DNA of 64,000 nt from the NCBI GenBank assembly GCA_025667525.1, contig JANFOE010000584.1, forward strand, positions 30,001 through 94,000, in the 5' to 3' direction. Every line of letters begins with the position of its first letter. Position 1 is the first letter of the stretch. This stretch comes from Glebionis coronaria. Lineage: Eukaryota; Streptophyta; Magnoliopsida; Asterales; Asteraceae. Under the pieces are notes generated by a model. The model was not told where the DNA came from and searched no databases. It worked only from the letters and a program-made list of their open reading frames with translations. Made by a program: the position numbers and the translations under genes. Shown here piece after piece: positions 32,656 through 45,597 of the stretch.

Positions 32656-35600
32656 TGTAACACCCCATTTTGATAAATGGAATGTCACGCGTGATTATGG
32701 CGTGTCATCAAAGCATGCAAGGTGATATGTAGTAAAACATACATGACCATAGGGAAAACCGGAATCAAACATCGGTTCCCAAACATAAGCCCAAAACATA
32801 AATAAAGGAAATGAACTGAATAAAGACTAAACAAGCATAACTATATGAAGGCAAAAAGGAAAAGAAGTCTCTGGTAGCTTCCATTCTATGTGCGTCCTCC
32901 AAATGCTCGAGTCTTGGGTACCTGCCGTTTTGGGACATGGAAAGGAAAGTAACGGCTGAGCAAGACGCTCAGTGCACGGATGTACAATAAAGCATGAAAT
33001 AGGATAAGCATGTAACATATAACAGCGGAAGACTAAGTTCTGAGTAACTGGTTAAGTATCAAGAAAACTGGTTTTATAGTTTGAAAAGTCTTATGTTTAA
33101 CTTGTGAAAACTGTTTTAACATATAAATACCATAGCCCATATAGGTCATGAAAAGGTCACGTGCATGAATACTTGGAGGGGTGACCTCATCATGCTGATT
33201 AGAGGGGATGCCTCTAATCAATATACTGGTTTGGGTAGGAGGGATCAGCTCCTTGTGAAGGGTGCAAGGCACACACCACATTCACCATGATAAACTGAAT
33301 AAAACATGTAACTAGGATGCACCCATACGCCCCACCTGATATAATAATATGGCCAAACTGAAAAGGGACGCCACGAGCAATCACTCCGCCGTGGGGAAGT
33401 CATAACATCGGTGCCTCCAATGCTATGGTTATGGTACCTCCATAACTAGGTGAAACTGGTCATGCTTGTATATGGCTATAGTTTATGCTAAATTAACATA
33501 AGCAGTTCAAAACAATAAAACAAATGCTGGGGAAAACAGTTGGCTGCATACGGGGAAATCCTAATAAGGAAGAATGTCCATACTGAAAGGACGGGAATCC
33601 GTACCTCAAGTCCAGTGAATGAACGGAAGAAAGACTCCTACTTCTGGATCACTAACGCTACATGAATACACACGTGTATAAGTATCGATTCACTGATTAC
33701 GTACTGGGTTTTGTGTCTCATTTTAGCTGATTTGGTATGTTTTAGGTCATGGTTCACTGTTTAAAGCCTTAAACTGTGTTTATCTGGTATTCTGATTAAT
33801 CTGATTAAGTATTACTGGTGTTTCATGTATTATTATACTTACTGTGTAATAATAAGTAACTTTCCAAAAATAGCAGGTTTCCAAAAATAGAAAGTTTCCA
33901 AAAATAGAAAGTTTCCAAAAATAGAAAGTTTCCAAAAATAGAAAGTTACCAAAAATAGAAAGTTTCCAAAAATAGAAAGTCTCCAAAAATAGAAAGTTTC
34001 CAAAAATAGAAAGTTTCCAAAAATAGAAAGTTTCCTAAAATAGAATTTACTGCTTAAAATAGATTAGTTTCTAAAAATAGAAAGTTTCCAAAAATAGATC
34101 AGCTGCCTTAATTAAATAAGTTTCCATATATAGAAGGTTTCCATGATTAGATTAGCTGCCTGAAATAGATTGATTTCCATATATAGAAGGTTTCCATAAT
34201 TAGATTAGTTGCCTTATTTAATTAAGTTTCTATAAATAGAAGTTTCCATAATTAGAATTAAGCTGATTACATAAGCTAACATATAAGTCTAAGTGTTATA
34301 AGCTTATTTCTTAAGTCATATGATATAGTGTATAGTTTAATTATTATTTCATGTATTTTAATTAAACTATAGGTTAAGCATTTTAATTAAAGTGTAACAT
34401 GTATTAATTAAAATGAAATGAAAATACTTAGGTTAAAATGTGTATTATTATTAATAATAATATAACCTAAGTCATGTCTAAATTAATTAATTATAGGCAT
34501 GTTTTAATAATTAATTAATTAAAACTTATAACATAAAATACTTAGGTTAAATTAATGTCATGCTAAACTAATAATTAAAATAACCTAAGTCATGATTTAA
34601 TTAATATTTCATGTTATTAATTAATTATATCCTAAGTTCATGATTCATAAAAATTACATGTAACATAGATCATGATTTAACCAACGAACCATGAATCGGG
34701 CATGAATTCGACACCGTACCCCGAGCCAAACCCGGGGCACGTGTGCCTCCTTGCTGCCGTGGGTCCCACATGAGCCAACCAAGACCAAAAATGGTCTTGG
34801 TGGTGGCGGCAATAGCAAACCAAACCCCCCCCGGGTTTGTTTGCTAGGCGGCCAAAACTAACACCCCTTTTAAATCATTCTTTGATTTTATTTAATACCA
34901 AAACATGTTAGATCAATGATTAATTACCATGTTTTAATAAGAAAAATAATAACATGTTCATGAAAATAATCAAAGATTAAAAGAATTAAAAAGAATTAAA
35001 AAGAAGGGTTAGAAAGGTATACCACTACGTATCTTGAAAGAGGATGAACAAACACGGTTTCTAACTCTTGAATTTATGATCAAAATCAACAAACAACCAC
35101 CTATGGTGGTGTTATAGGTGGCGGCACAAATGAAAGAAAAGGGGAGGAGGAAGAACAAAATTAGGTTTTTGGTTAATTCTTTTGAAAAGTGAAAAATGAC
35201 TAGCTAATTTTCCCTTACCCCCTTGTTTAGTAAAAATGATGGGTTAGGCCCATTTCTCTTCCTTAATTCGTGGATATGGGGCCCACAAGGGGTAGCCCAA
35301 ATGTTTTCTCGTGTCCCGATGTTTCGTGTTCGTTCGTGGTTAAACGTGTTCGTGTCTGAAGCGTTTCTGTTTATTTTATCATGTAGTTTACCGTAATCTT
35401 AACGCTCGTAATTATATTATATGTATTTACGTAATTATTCTAGTTCGTATTTTAAATGGTGATCTTGATTTAATTACGTTCACGTGACATATTTATTAAT
35501 TGTTTATCATGGGTTCGTACGTAAACGATACTTGTCATGTCATACACGTATGCACTTGCTTGATTATTAGCACATGAATGTGATCAATACTGAATAAGGT

Positions 35601-35665
35601 AAGTTTTAATCTAGGACGTACGATCTTAAGGGCACTATTCATGGTAAAAGCATGCGGGTTTTACA
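32656..35665 (-). repeat. Left LTR of element B
   Basis: TGTAACACCCC to GGGTTTTACA, 3010 bp. It contains a 17-bp tandem array (about 33863-34100). The right end abuts the polypurine tract. Confidence 0.93.
33863..34100. repeat. 17-bp tandem array in the left B LTR
   Basis: About a dozen units of GTTTCCAAAAATAGAAA; the array decays towards its 3' side into GTTTCCATATATAGAAGG-like units. The small Phe/Trp-rich minus-strand ORF over it is a repeat translation. The right LTR carries the same array at about 41158-41396. Confidence 0.9.
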
Positions 35666-35683
35666 ATTCTTCCCCCCTAAAAA
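35666..35683 (-). other. Polypurine tract of element B
   Basis: On the minus strand TTTTTAGGGGGGAAGAAT directly precedes the LTR. The upstream AATTCGGGGACGAATTAT is the usual chromovirus 3' end. Confidence 0.8.
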
Positions 35684-38600
35684 GAATAATTCGTCCCCGA
35701 ATTATAGATAAAGTAACTGAAAGCGAAACATACCCGAATCAAACTGGAAAGGTATGCAAAATAACGGAAATGAAGGTGACATGGTAGAAGGGAACGTGGA
35801 ACATGACATGTCTTGAAAAGACATGGAACGTGACGTGACTGAAAAGACATATCTAATCGATAAGAGAAAAATGGATAAGAAGTCCGGATGAATTTGTCCG
35901 TTTCCAAGTGGCCTCCCTCTTGGAACGGTTCCTTCAAAAGATCCTGACACTAATGATAAATCTTGGTCCTCCTGACCTTGACTTGGAATACGAAGAAATT
36001 CTTGGTTATCCACGGAAGGTAGATCCCCTAAATTCGATCGAGGAAAATAAGAGTTAACGTGCAAGGGTACTGAAACGTTACGATGCAAGACCATCTGACT
36101 TAGCTGATAATTAGAAACGATGCGTGAGACATAAAGAAACGTAGTACGTGAAAAATTTTGAACGTGATACGTGAAAATTTTTGAACGTGCTACGTGGAGA
36201 TATGGCGAGTGTAGTATAAGTAAACATATCGTGATCCATGATACGTGTAACCTATTTTGATCATGATATGAGGAACGTGGAATGAACATGACATGTGAGA
36301 CATATCGTGATCATATAATATAATGGCGGTAACGCCAAACGCTACAAGGTGAGACGTGGAATGTGACGTGAAACGTCTATCTGACGATGGAGAGTTATAC
36401 TAAACTTGGGTCTGGTCTCACAAGTTCTTGCAAACTTCCCAGAATGAGAAAAGAAATGAACGTAAAATCGTAAGTCAAAATACGATAATGAACGTGAATA
36501 GTGTCATGAACGTGAGCGCGAAAGCAAGTCGTGGAATTAGAATGAAGACGTGAAGTAATTTAGGAGTACAATTGGGAATCTTTGTCTGACTCGATAGCTG
36601 CGGGATTACCAAGTGGTCGGATGAGCCTTGGCTGGAACATGTTCGTTCAATCTGTTGGTTCTGAAATCCGTACGGATGTAAGGATTCTGCAGACCTGATC
36701 AAACTGTTGACGATAACCCAAATAGCATCATGCTTCTTCTGAGTTTGCTGAAATCTGGTAACTAAAATCCATGGAGATCTTGTCCCTTTTCGATTCACAA
36801 TATCATATGATGAAAACATACCCGTCTGTTGGTGTCCTATCTTAGCCTGTTTGTATAACAGGTATGAAGATATGAACGTAACTGTATCCTGCTTCGAAGA
36901 AACTTGATACATAGAAGGTTGCGAAACTCTTAGTCTTTGAATCAGACTTCTCCCAGCGTAGGATTTTCTAGAACACCTAATGCAGTGTAGGGTTCTCTCC
37001 TTTACGCATAAGCTGAGTCATGGTAAGATTAACCATAGAAACCCATGTGATTCAGCGTGTCACTGTTATGAAACAGAATTGATATTGGAAAATTTTCTAG
37101 GGTAAAATTTCTCTTGGCATAAAATTTGTAACATAGTGCAGATATGGTCCTCCTGTTCTTCTCTGGGCTTACAGGAAAATCAGGTTATCCTCAATGAAAA
37201 CGCTGATAAAATTGTTTAGGAGTTCATGGAAACTCAATTTATTAAGTCCATAATGCGGTTGGAGCATTGATGAGACTAATTCAAAATCCTAAATTTAGCG
37301 TGACCGAGTCGTGTACGAATAGCAGTCATGGACATGTCCTGCTCTTTTACTCGTCACTGTTGGCAGCATGATTATGAGTTCGATCTTGGAAAAGTGATTA
37401 ACACTATACGGTTGATTGGACATGTCGTCAATACGTGGAGGAGAATAACGGTCATGAATGGTGATTTGTTTAAGTCAACGGTAGTCGACACATAATCTCA
37501 TGGTACCATCCTTCTCCTAGTAGGTTCTGCTAGAATGTATAGGAAGACTTTGGAATAATCAACTGGCTGTGCGTAAAAGAGTTAAGTGGTTGTGTCTTAC
37601 TGACAGCTAGAAAATTTTAGCGACCATGGCTAACAATGCACATGCTTGTAAGCGTAGAAAATTTGCACAGATATTCCGATGGAAAATCAAGCTGAAGTAT
37701 TCAGGAGCCTGAACATTACTGTACCTAATTATGAATCGTAGCATGGTGTGCTGTTCATAGTCCATAATTAAGATAATAATAAAAAAAAAAAAAAAAAAAA
37801 TTCATCTCGTGTCTGTCCGAGGAAAATGCGTTAGCAGCTTGGATCTCATCATTAAGATGACGGAAAATCTTCGTATACGTGGGAATACGAACGGCGTCCT
37901 TCATGGTCAGGAATATATGAACTATGGTGAAAGAAATGAAAGTGACATCGGCAACATGACAGTTCTCACTGATGCGCTGATAATGGTATTGAAATTCTTG
38001 TGGCCTGATTTATACATGGCACAACAAATAGATATACCCTTGGAGGGTACCCTGAATTTCTTAGAAATGCTCCATAGTTGGACGTGAGTCATGTGTCTTG
38101 ACTCGTTTCTTGGAACAATAAGCATGACATATGTCTTGACTGGTGTCTTGACATGTGTCTTCAGGAGGTATACGTGAGACATGTGTCTTGACTGATGTCT
38201 TGACATGTGTCTCGAGATGTGAAACAAATATAACCACAATATTAGGTTAATATGCCAGAATTGGCGGATCGGTTGGACTACTGATCATTTGTATGTCTGA
38301 TCACGTCCGTGGCCGGAGCCTCGGTTGCGATTTCTAAGATAGTTGCTGTCATAGTAGTGGTTACTATCATCTTGTCTGTCGGTTCCCTGACGGTCATTCT
38401 CATGACCGTGACTCATGTAACTATTTAGCTGAGTGGCTGGCTGGTACTGGTTTGCACTCATATGGCTGAAATGACAACCGAACGACGTGTGACATGTAAC
38501 TATGAATTTCGGACAATGATTGATGGAAATTGTCTGATGGTGAAGCATCTTCTCGTCCAATTGCTTTGCTCCGACGCCTTTGTCTTCGTCTTTTAGGATC

Positions 38601-39935
38601 CCCAGGTTGTGAACAGCATCAGCATCAGCATCTTGTAGCGTCTCCCAACATCAGCAGCATCAACCTTCAGTGACATCTCCAAGCTATGAGCGGCATCGAC
38701 AATCTTGTAGAATATCAGCAAGTGAACATACGCCTGAGATGATTTAGAATCGACTAGCGAACACTCGTGAAGTATTGCAAGTGGAATATACATGGATTAA
38801 GGTACATGTATATACATGAAATACGATACGTGGAGTACACATGGAATGCACCTGAAATGATCGGTATGGGCTCGATCATTTGTCATGATTTAAGGAAAGT
38901 AAACCGGTTAAACGGTTAGGAAAACCATTGTGATAACCTTGCTGTATTTGCATAGACATCATTCTGGTTGCATAGCGAAACGCTAAAGTGTGGTTACACA
39001 AAATTCAACGATGATTTGCCTGACGGCATGATCAATGTAAACCAGCCATGATTATCATGAAAGCATGATTCAAGAAATCTAACAATATCTTGCAGGACCA
39101 CGTAAATAACAAAAGAGGCGTGAAACATAATCAACATGAAGGCGGAATTATCATGAGGAAACATGAAACCATCTCTTACAAGAAGTGTATAACATAATCA
39201 GCATGAAACTGAAGTTAACCATGACAGTATGAAGGCATACTTGACATAAAAACATAATAACTTATGATGGGACATGAAAAAAGATTTATGCCAATTTAAA
39301 TCATGAGAAAAATTTTATGCAAGAAAACAGTGCACGAATGCGTAATGTAGTTTATAAAACCTTTATATGTGCGAGGGAACGCCTATGGGTCGGTTCCAAA
39401 ACAAAAGACATGGCGAGGGGACGCCTATGGGTCGATCCCAAAGTTAAAAGTTTCGATAAAAGCACATGCGACTAAATAGGGCCAGTCCTGTACCAACCAT
39501 TACTTAGTCAAAATTCCTGTAACAGATGACATATGATATAAATGCATGAATGCATGAAACATAAATAATTAAAAATCATTGTCAAAACTTAACAGAAAAA
39601 AAAATTTTATGTGAAAAATATGAACTACTGGGGTTCAGTCCACATAATCACAGTTCACGAGGAACATCATGCATAGACAATGACACATAACTAAGTATGG
39701 ATGACGGTTGTTCATTCCATATTAGTAAGACGATACTGGTGAAAACATCATGGTGAAAACAACAAGGTGCTGAAAACGTCATGGCTAAAACAAAAAGGTG
39801 CTGAAAACGTAATGGTTGAAACAACAACGCGCTGAAACATCAATACGTGGAATAACAAACGTTGGCTTAGGAAGCTCCTGGTGACTACCCACTAGTCACA
39901 GGTCGAGTTTTAGAGCCTACAGGTCGAAGCCTTGT
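35684..39935 (-). pseudogene. Decayed gag-pol interior of element B
   Basis: No ORF longer than about 195 codons remains. On the minus strand near 37520-37360 a reverse-transcriptase segment is still readable: KDGTMRLCVDYR, an in-frame stop, then a PPRIDD block and HFSKIE. A His/Arg/Gly-rich piece at 38560-38285 may be Gag near the nucleocapsid. An oligo-A run lies at about 37782-37800. The interior is shorter than a full chromovirus, so deletions are likely. It is homologous in places to the interior of A, for example around 35900 against 45840. Confidence 0.65.
39470..39509 (-). other. Conserved leader stem-loop of element B
   Basis: GACTAA and TTAGTC flank GGCCAGTCCTGTACCAACC. The same structure occurs in A at 49939-49979. 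It lies between the primer site and the gag remains, so it would be in the 5' leader RNA. Confidence 0.5.
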
Positions 39936-39946
39936 CTCTGATACCA
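39936..39946 (-). other. Primer-binding site of element B
   Basis: On the minus strand TGGTATCAGAG, a Met-tRNA-type primer match, four bases from the LTR end. Confidence 0.8.
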
Positions 39947-39950
39947 TAAT

Positions 39951-42900
39951 TGTAACACCCCATTTTGATAAATGGAATGTCACGCGTGATTATGGCGTGT
40001 CATCAAAGCATGCAAGGTGATATGTAGTAAAACATACATGACCATAGGGAAAACCGGAATCAAACATCGGTTCCCAAACATAAGCCCAAAACATAAATAA
40101 AGGAAATGAACTGAATAAAGACTAAACAAGCATAACTATATGAAGGCAAAAAGGAAAAGAAGTCTCTGGCAGCTTCCATCCTATGTGCGTCCTCCAAATG
40201 CTCGAGTCTTGGGTACCTGCCGTTTTGGGACATGGAAAGGAAAGTAACGGCTGAGCAAGACGCTCAGTGCACGGATGTACAATAAAGCATGAAATAGGAT
40301 AAGCATGTAACATATAACAGCGGAAGACTAAGTTCTGAGTAACTGGTTAAGTATCAAGAAAACTGGTTTTATAGTTTGAAAAGTCTTATGTTTAACTTGT
40401 GAAAACTGTTTTAACATATAAATACCATAACCCATATAGGTCATGAAAAGGTCACGTGCATGAATACTTGGAGGGGTGACCTCATCATGCTGATTAGAGG
40501 GGATGCCTCTAATCAATATACTGGTTTGGGTAGGAGGGATCCGCTCCTTGTGAAGGGTGCAAGGCACACACCACATTCACCATGATAAACTGAATAAAAC
40601 ATGTAACTAGGATGCACCCATACGCCCCACCTGATATAATAATATGGCCAAACTGAAAAGGGACGCCACGAGCAATCACTCCGTCGTGGGGAAGTCATAA
40701 CATCGGTGCCTCCAATGCTATGGTTATGGTACCTCCATAACTAGGTGAAACTGGTCATGCTTGTATATGGCTATAGTTTATGCTAAATTAACATAAGCAG
40801 TTCAAAACAATAAAACAAATGCTGGGGAAAACAGTTGGCTGCATACGGGGAAATCCTAATAAGGAAGAATGTCCATACTGAAAGGACGGGAATCCGTACC
40901 TCAAGTCCAGTGAATGAACGGAAGAAAGACTCCTACTTCTGGATCACTAACGCTACATGAATACACACGTGTATAAGTATCGATTCACTGGTTACGTACT
41001 GGGTTTTGTGTCTCATTTTAGCTGATTTGGTATGTTTTAGGTCATGGTTCACTGTTTAAAGCCTTAAACTGTGTTTATCTGGTATTCTGATTAATCTGAT
41101 TAAGTATTACTGGTGTTTCATGTATTATTATACTTACTGTGTAATAATAAGTAACTTTCCAAAAATAGCAGGTTTCCAAAAATAGAAAGTTTCCAAAAAT
41201 AGAAAGTTTCCAAAAATAGAAAGTTTCCAAAAATAGAAAGTTACCAAAAATAGAAAGTTTCCAAAAATAGAAAGTCTCCAAAAATAGAAAGTTTCCAAAA
41301 ATAGAAAGTTTCCAAAAATAGAAAGTTTCCTAAAATAGAATTTACTGCTTAAAATAGATTAGTTTCTAAAAATAGAAAGTTTCCAAAAATAGATCAGCTG
41401 CCTTAATTAAATAAGTTTCCATATATAGAAGGTTTCCATGATTAGATTAGCTGCCTGAAATAGATTGATTTCCATATATAGAAGGTTTCCATAATTAGAT
41501 TAGTTGCCTTATTTAATTAAGTTTCTATAAATAGAAGTTTCCATAATTAGAATTAAGCTGATTACATAAGCTAACATATAAGTCTAAGTGTTATAAGCTT
41601 ATTTCTTAAGTCATATGATATAGTGTATAGTTTAATTATTATTTCATGTATTTTAATTAAACTATAGGTTAAGTATTTTAATTAAAGTGTAACATGTATT
41701 AATTAAAATGAAATGAAAATACTTAGGTTAAAATGTGTATTATTATTAATAATAATATAACCTAAGTCATGTCTAAATTAATTAATTATAGGCATGTTTT
41801 AATAATTAATTAATTATAACTTATAACATAAAATACTTAGGTTAAATTAATGTCATGCTAAACTAATAATTAAAATAACCTAAGTCATGATTTAATTAAT
41901 ATTTCATGTTATTAATTAATTATATCCTAAGTTCATGATTCATAAAAATTACATGTAACATAGATCATGATTTAACCAACGAACCATGAATCGGGCATGA
42001 ATTCGACACCGTACCCCGAGCCAAACCCGGGGCATGTGTGCCTCCTTGCTGCCGTGGGTCCCACATGAGCCAACCAAGACCAAAAATGGTCTTGGTGGTG
42101 GCGGCAATAGCAAACCAAACCCCCCCCCCCCCCGGGTTTGTTTGCTAGGCGGCCAAAACTAACACCCCTTTTAAATAATTCTTTGATTTTATTTAATACC
42201 AAAACATGTTAGATCAATGATTAATTACCATGTTTTAATAAGAAAAATAATAACATGTTCATGAAAATAATCAAAGATTAAAAGAATTAAAAAGAATTAA
42301 AAAGAAGGGTTAGAAAGGTATACCACTACGTATCTTGAAAGAGGATGAACAAACACGGTTTCTAACTCTTGAATTTATGATCAAAATCAACAAACAACCA
42401 CCTATGGTGGTGTTATAGGTGGCGGCACAAATGAAAGAAAAGGGGAGGAGGAAGAACAAAATTAGGTTTTTGGTTAATTCTTTTGAAAAGTGAAAAATGA
42501 CTAGCTAATTTTCCCTTACCCCCCTTGTTTAGTAAAAATGATGGGCTAGGCCCATTTCTCTTCCTTAATTCGTGGATATGGGGCCCACAAGGGGTAGCCC
42601 AAATGTTTTCTCGTGTCCCGATGTTTCGTGTTCGTTCGTGGTTAAACGTGTTCGTGTCTGAAGCGTTTCTGTTTATTTTATCATGTAGTTTACCGTAATC
42701 TTAACGCTCGTAATTATATTATATGTATTTACGTAATTATTCTAGTTCGTATTTTAAATGGTGATCTTGATTTAATTACGTTCACGTGACATATTTATTA
42801 ATTGTTTATCATGGGTTCGTACGTAAACGATACTTGTCATGTCATACACGTATGCACTTGCTTGATTATTAGCACATGAATGTGATCAATACTGAATAAG

Positions 42901-42967
42901 GTAAGTTTTAATCTAGGACGTACGATCTTAAGGGCACTATTCATGGTAAAAGCATGCGGGTTTTACA
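39951..42967 (-). repeat. Right LTR of element B
   Basis: 3017 bp and nearly identical to 32656-35665. It includes the 17-bp array (41158-41396) and a run of 14 C (42120-42133) where the left LTR has 8. Confidence 0.93.
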
Positions 42968-43427
42968 GTAAATGTCCTAAAACATTAACTGACCATAAAG
43001 GAGTTACCAGAATCAAACATCGGTAATCCAAACATAAGCTCAAAACATGAAAAATAAAATACTGCAGGAAAGGACTAAACAATGTCCAAATAAGTAGAAT
43101 AAGGTAAGAAGTGCATGAAGTAAGAAGTCTAGATAACTCCCATCCAAATGCACATGCTCTTAGAATCCTAAGAGCGTCATGGTGTACCTGCCGTTAGAAC
43201 ATGAAAGGAACTACGGCTGAGCATAACGCTCAGTGAACGGATATAATGCATGATAAGAATATACTGAATGAAACAGATGATAGAATACTGAAGTTGTAAG
43301 ACTGATAAGTAAAGTTGTAGCGGAAATCTTTACATAATCAATAAAGCCTGATTTATAAAATAATAAAGCTGAATCTGTTATCTGTTAAAACCGAAAACAT
43401 ACATTTACTGTATTTTAATTGCTAGAG

Positions 43428-43436
43428 CTTATATAG
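43428..43436 (-). promoter_or_regulatory. TATA box of the A LTR
   Basis: On the minus strand CTATATAAGC. The right LTR carries it at 50671-50680. The matching position in B reads CTATATGGGC, so B may have lost it or may use another start. Confidence 0.45.
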
Positions 43437-44425
43437 GTCATGTGCTGTAACAACGTTGCATGAATAACTGGAGGGGTGACCTCGTCATGCTGTAGAGGGG
43501 TGACCTCTAAATAACTGTAGAGGGGTGACCTCTAAATACTGTGCTGGGTGGAGGGATCAGCTCCAATGTGAAGGATGTAGAGCACACACCACATTCACCC
43601 TGATAACTTGCAAATTGATAAGCCTAGGATGCATCCATACGCCCCACTAAACATACATATAAAAATGGCCAAACTGAACATGAGTGGGACGATGCAGGAT
43701 ATCACTCTCCTGCATGTGAGTCACGACACCGGTGCCTCTAGTGCCATGGTTACGGTACCTCCGTAACTAGTACATAAACTTGGTCATGCTTGTATATAAT
43801 GCTCAGGCAATTTATTTAGTTATTATCATGATTACTGATAAGCTTAAACATATACTGGGGAAATACATTTGGCTGCAGACGGGGAATCCTAATCATGCAT
43901 AGAAAGGATGTCCTTACTGAAAGGACGGAAAATCCGTACCTCGTGTCCAGTAATGAAATCAGAATGAAAGCTGAAGGATCGAATCTGACTTCACGGTTAC
44001 TACATAAATAATGGACGGAAATAAGTCGTCTAATTTCTGTTTGCTGTTACTGATTCTTATATGTTCTAAATTTACTTTAATTTATTCTTGTATTACGGTT
44101 TATGGATAAACTGATAAATTCTGACTGTTCTCATATTATTACTCTTGATTAACGTATCCTCTGTCTGATTACCGTAAAACATGTACTCCAATATAATAAT
44201 ATTACTATAAATAGCAACCTGCTATAAATAGAAAGTTTCCAAATTTAGTTTTTCTGAAATAATTATTAATTGAATCATAGTTAAATCCAACCTTTAACTA
44301 GTTAAAAGAATAATGTTAAAATAAATTTGTCTTACTAATTAAATAAATAAAATAAAATAAAATAACAATTTTATTTAACTTTATTTTTAAAGCTTATTTA
44401 TAAAATAATTTGACTACAATTTATA

Positions 44426-44590
44426 TAAGTTCCCACTGCTATTACTAATGTTCCCACTGCTTGTATCATAATGTTCCCACTGTTAGTTTTAAATCCGTTC
44501 CAACTGTTAGATTTAAATGGTTCCCACTGTTCCCACTGCTAGTTTTAAATGGTTCCTACTGCTAGTTTGTAACTGGTTCCCACTGCTAGT
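44426..44590. repeat. 22-23-bp tandem repeats in the left A LTR
   Basis: Units of GTTCCCACTGCTAGTTTTAA with variants. The right LTR has the corresponding block at about 51676-51850, with a slightly different arrangement of units. Confidence 0.75.
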
Positions 44591-45473
44591 TATATTTTTT
44601 TTATATAGATCCAAACACCCTCTAACTGCCCAGTAATCCCAAACAACCCCTGCTTGTTTTGTTTTTATCTACTGTTGGGGAACCCGACACGAAGTCGCCC
44701 CTGTATGGGTCACGGCTGGCAGAGGAGAGGTTTACCGAGACCTCAGGGTCTCGGTTTTATATACTTAACAAAACTCGACTCAAATGCTAGCAACGACGCC
44801 CCCATTAGAGGTTGCTGACCTTCGGTTGCCAAAACCCAACCCCACCGAGACTCTAAGTCTCGGCTGGGTATTGACCCTCAACCAAAACAAAGCCGAGCCT
44901 TAAATATTGTTGTTGTTGTTACGTGGCTGGTCAGAAAAGGGGACTATCGAGATTCAAAAGTCTCGGCTGGTGATAACCATAGACTCCCAACGGATCGAAT
45001 AAAATAGGGACACGGGTACATACCGTTTGAAAATTAACAAGGATGGATGATACACACGAAGGAAGAAAAAAACAACCCGCAACACCCTTTTTTTTGTATA
45101 CACCGGCGGCCACCAAAACCCTAGAACCCTTTCTCTTTTTTTTTGCGTCTGCTTAAAGGGTTAAGGTCCCCTTTTATGTTTTTCTAGCATGGGCTTAGGC
45201 CCAAATTTCTTTCTCTCCTTTTTTTTATAAACCAACCGGCCCCTATTTTATAATTTTTTTTCTTTATTTTTTTCTCTCGACATTTATATTTAATTCACGA
45301 ACAATCGTATTTAATTCTCGCGATTCAATTTCTTCGCGTTTTAATTTCTCTGAACGTAAAAAAAATTCTTTTACATATAATAATACATTCGTAATAAATA
45401 TTTTCCTGACTAATTATATATATAGTTATAATATGTCGAGACTGCGTATTTAATATTCGTAACCTTTAAATGC

Positions 45474-45597
45474 GGGTTTTACAATTCTTCCCCTCTAAAA
45501 ATATAATTCGTCCCCGAATTAAGAATACGACTATACTGGGTTTTACAATTCTTCCCCTCTAAAAAAGAGAAATTCGTCCTCGAATTAAAGGTTATAA
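45474..45597. repeat. 64-bp duplication across the LTR/polypurine junction of A
   Basis: GGGTTTTACAATTCTTCCCC at 45474 recurs at 45538, and each copy is followed by a CTAAAAA...AATTCGTCC(C/T)CGAATTA block. The outer copy at 45474-45483 is the true LTR edge. Confidence 0.8.

Larger units (their letters stand above)
32656..42967 (-). mobile_element. Chromovirus-like Ty3/gypsy element 'B', nested in the A LTR
   Basis: LTRs 32656-35665 (3010 bp) and 39951-42967 (3017 bp) flank a 4.3-kb interior. The duplication GTAAA is at 32651-32655 and 42968-42972. The two LTRs differ by about a dozen substitutions that I could see, plus C-run length (8 against 14, and one shorter run), which accounts for the 7-bp length difference. 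The primer site and polypurine tract give minus-strand orientation. The first ~60 bases of its LTR are clearly related to those of A, so A and B are sister subfamilies. The coding remains are broken. Confidence 0.92.
42968..45483 (-). repeat. Left LTR of A, second part
   Basis: It resumes with the B target duplication GTAAA and ends GGGTTTTACA at 45483. With 32587-32655 it makes about 2580 bp, against 2592 for the right LTR. It contains a TATA box on the minus strand, repeated TTCCCACTGCTAGTTTTAAA units (about 44426-44590) and three hairpins with CCGAGAC/GTCTCGG stems (44735-44754, 44845-44863, 44947-44966). Confidence 0.9.

Noticed and set aside
33780..33986. Minus-strand Phe/Trp-rich small protein, repeated at 41075-41281
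   Set aside because: Translation of the 17-bp array in the B LTRs.
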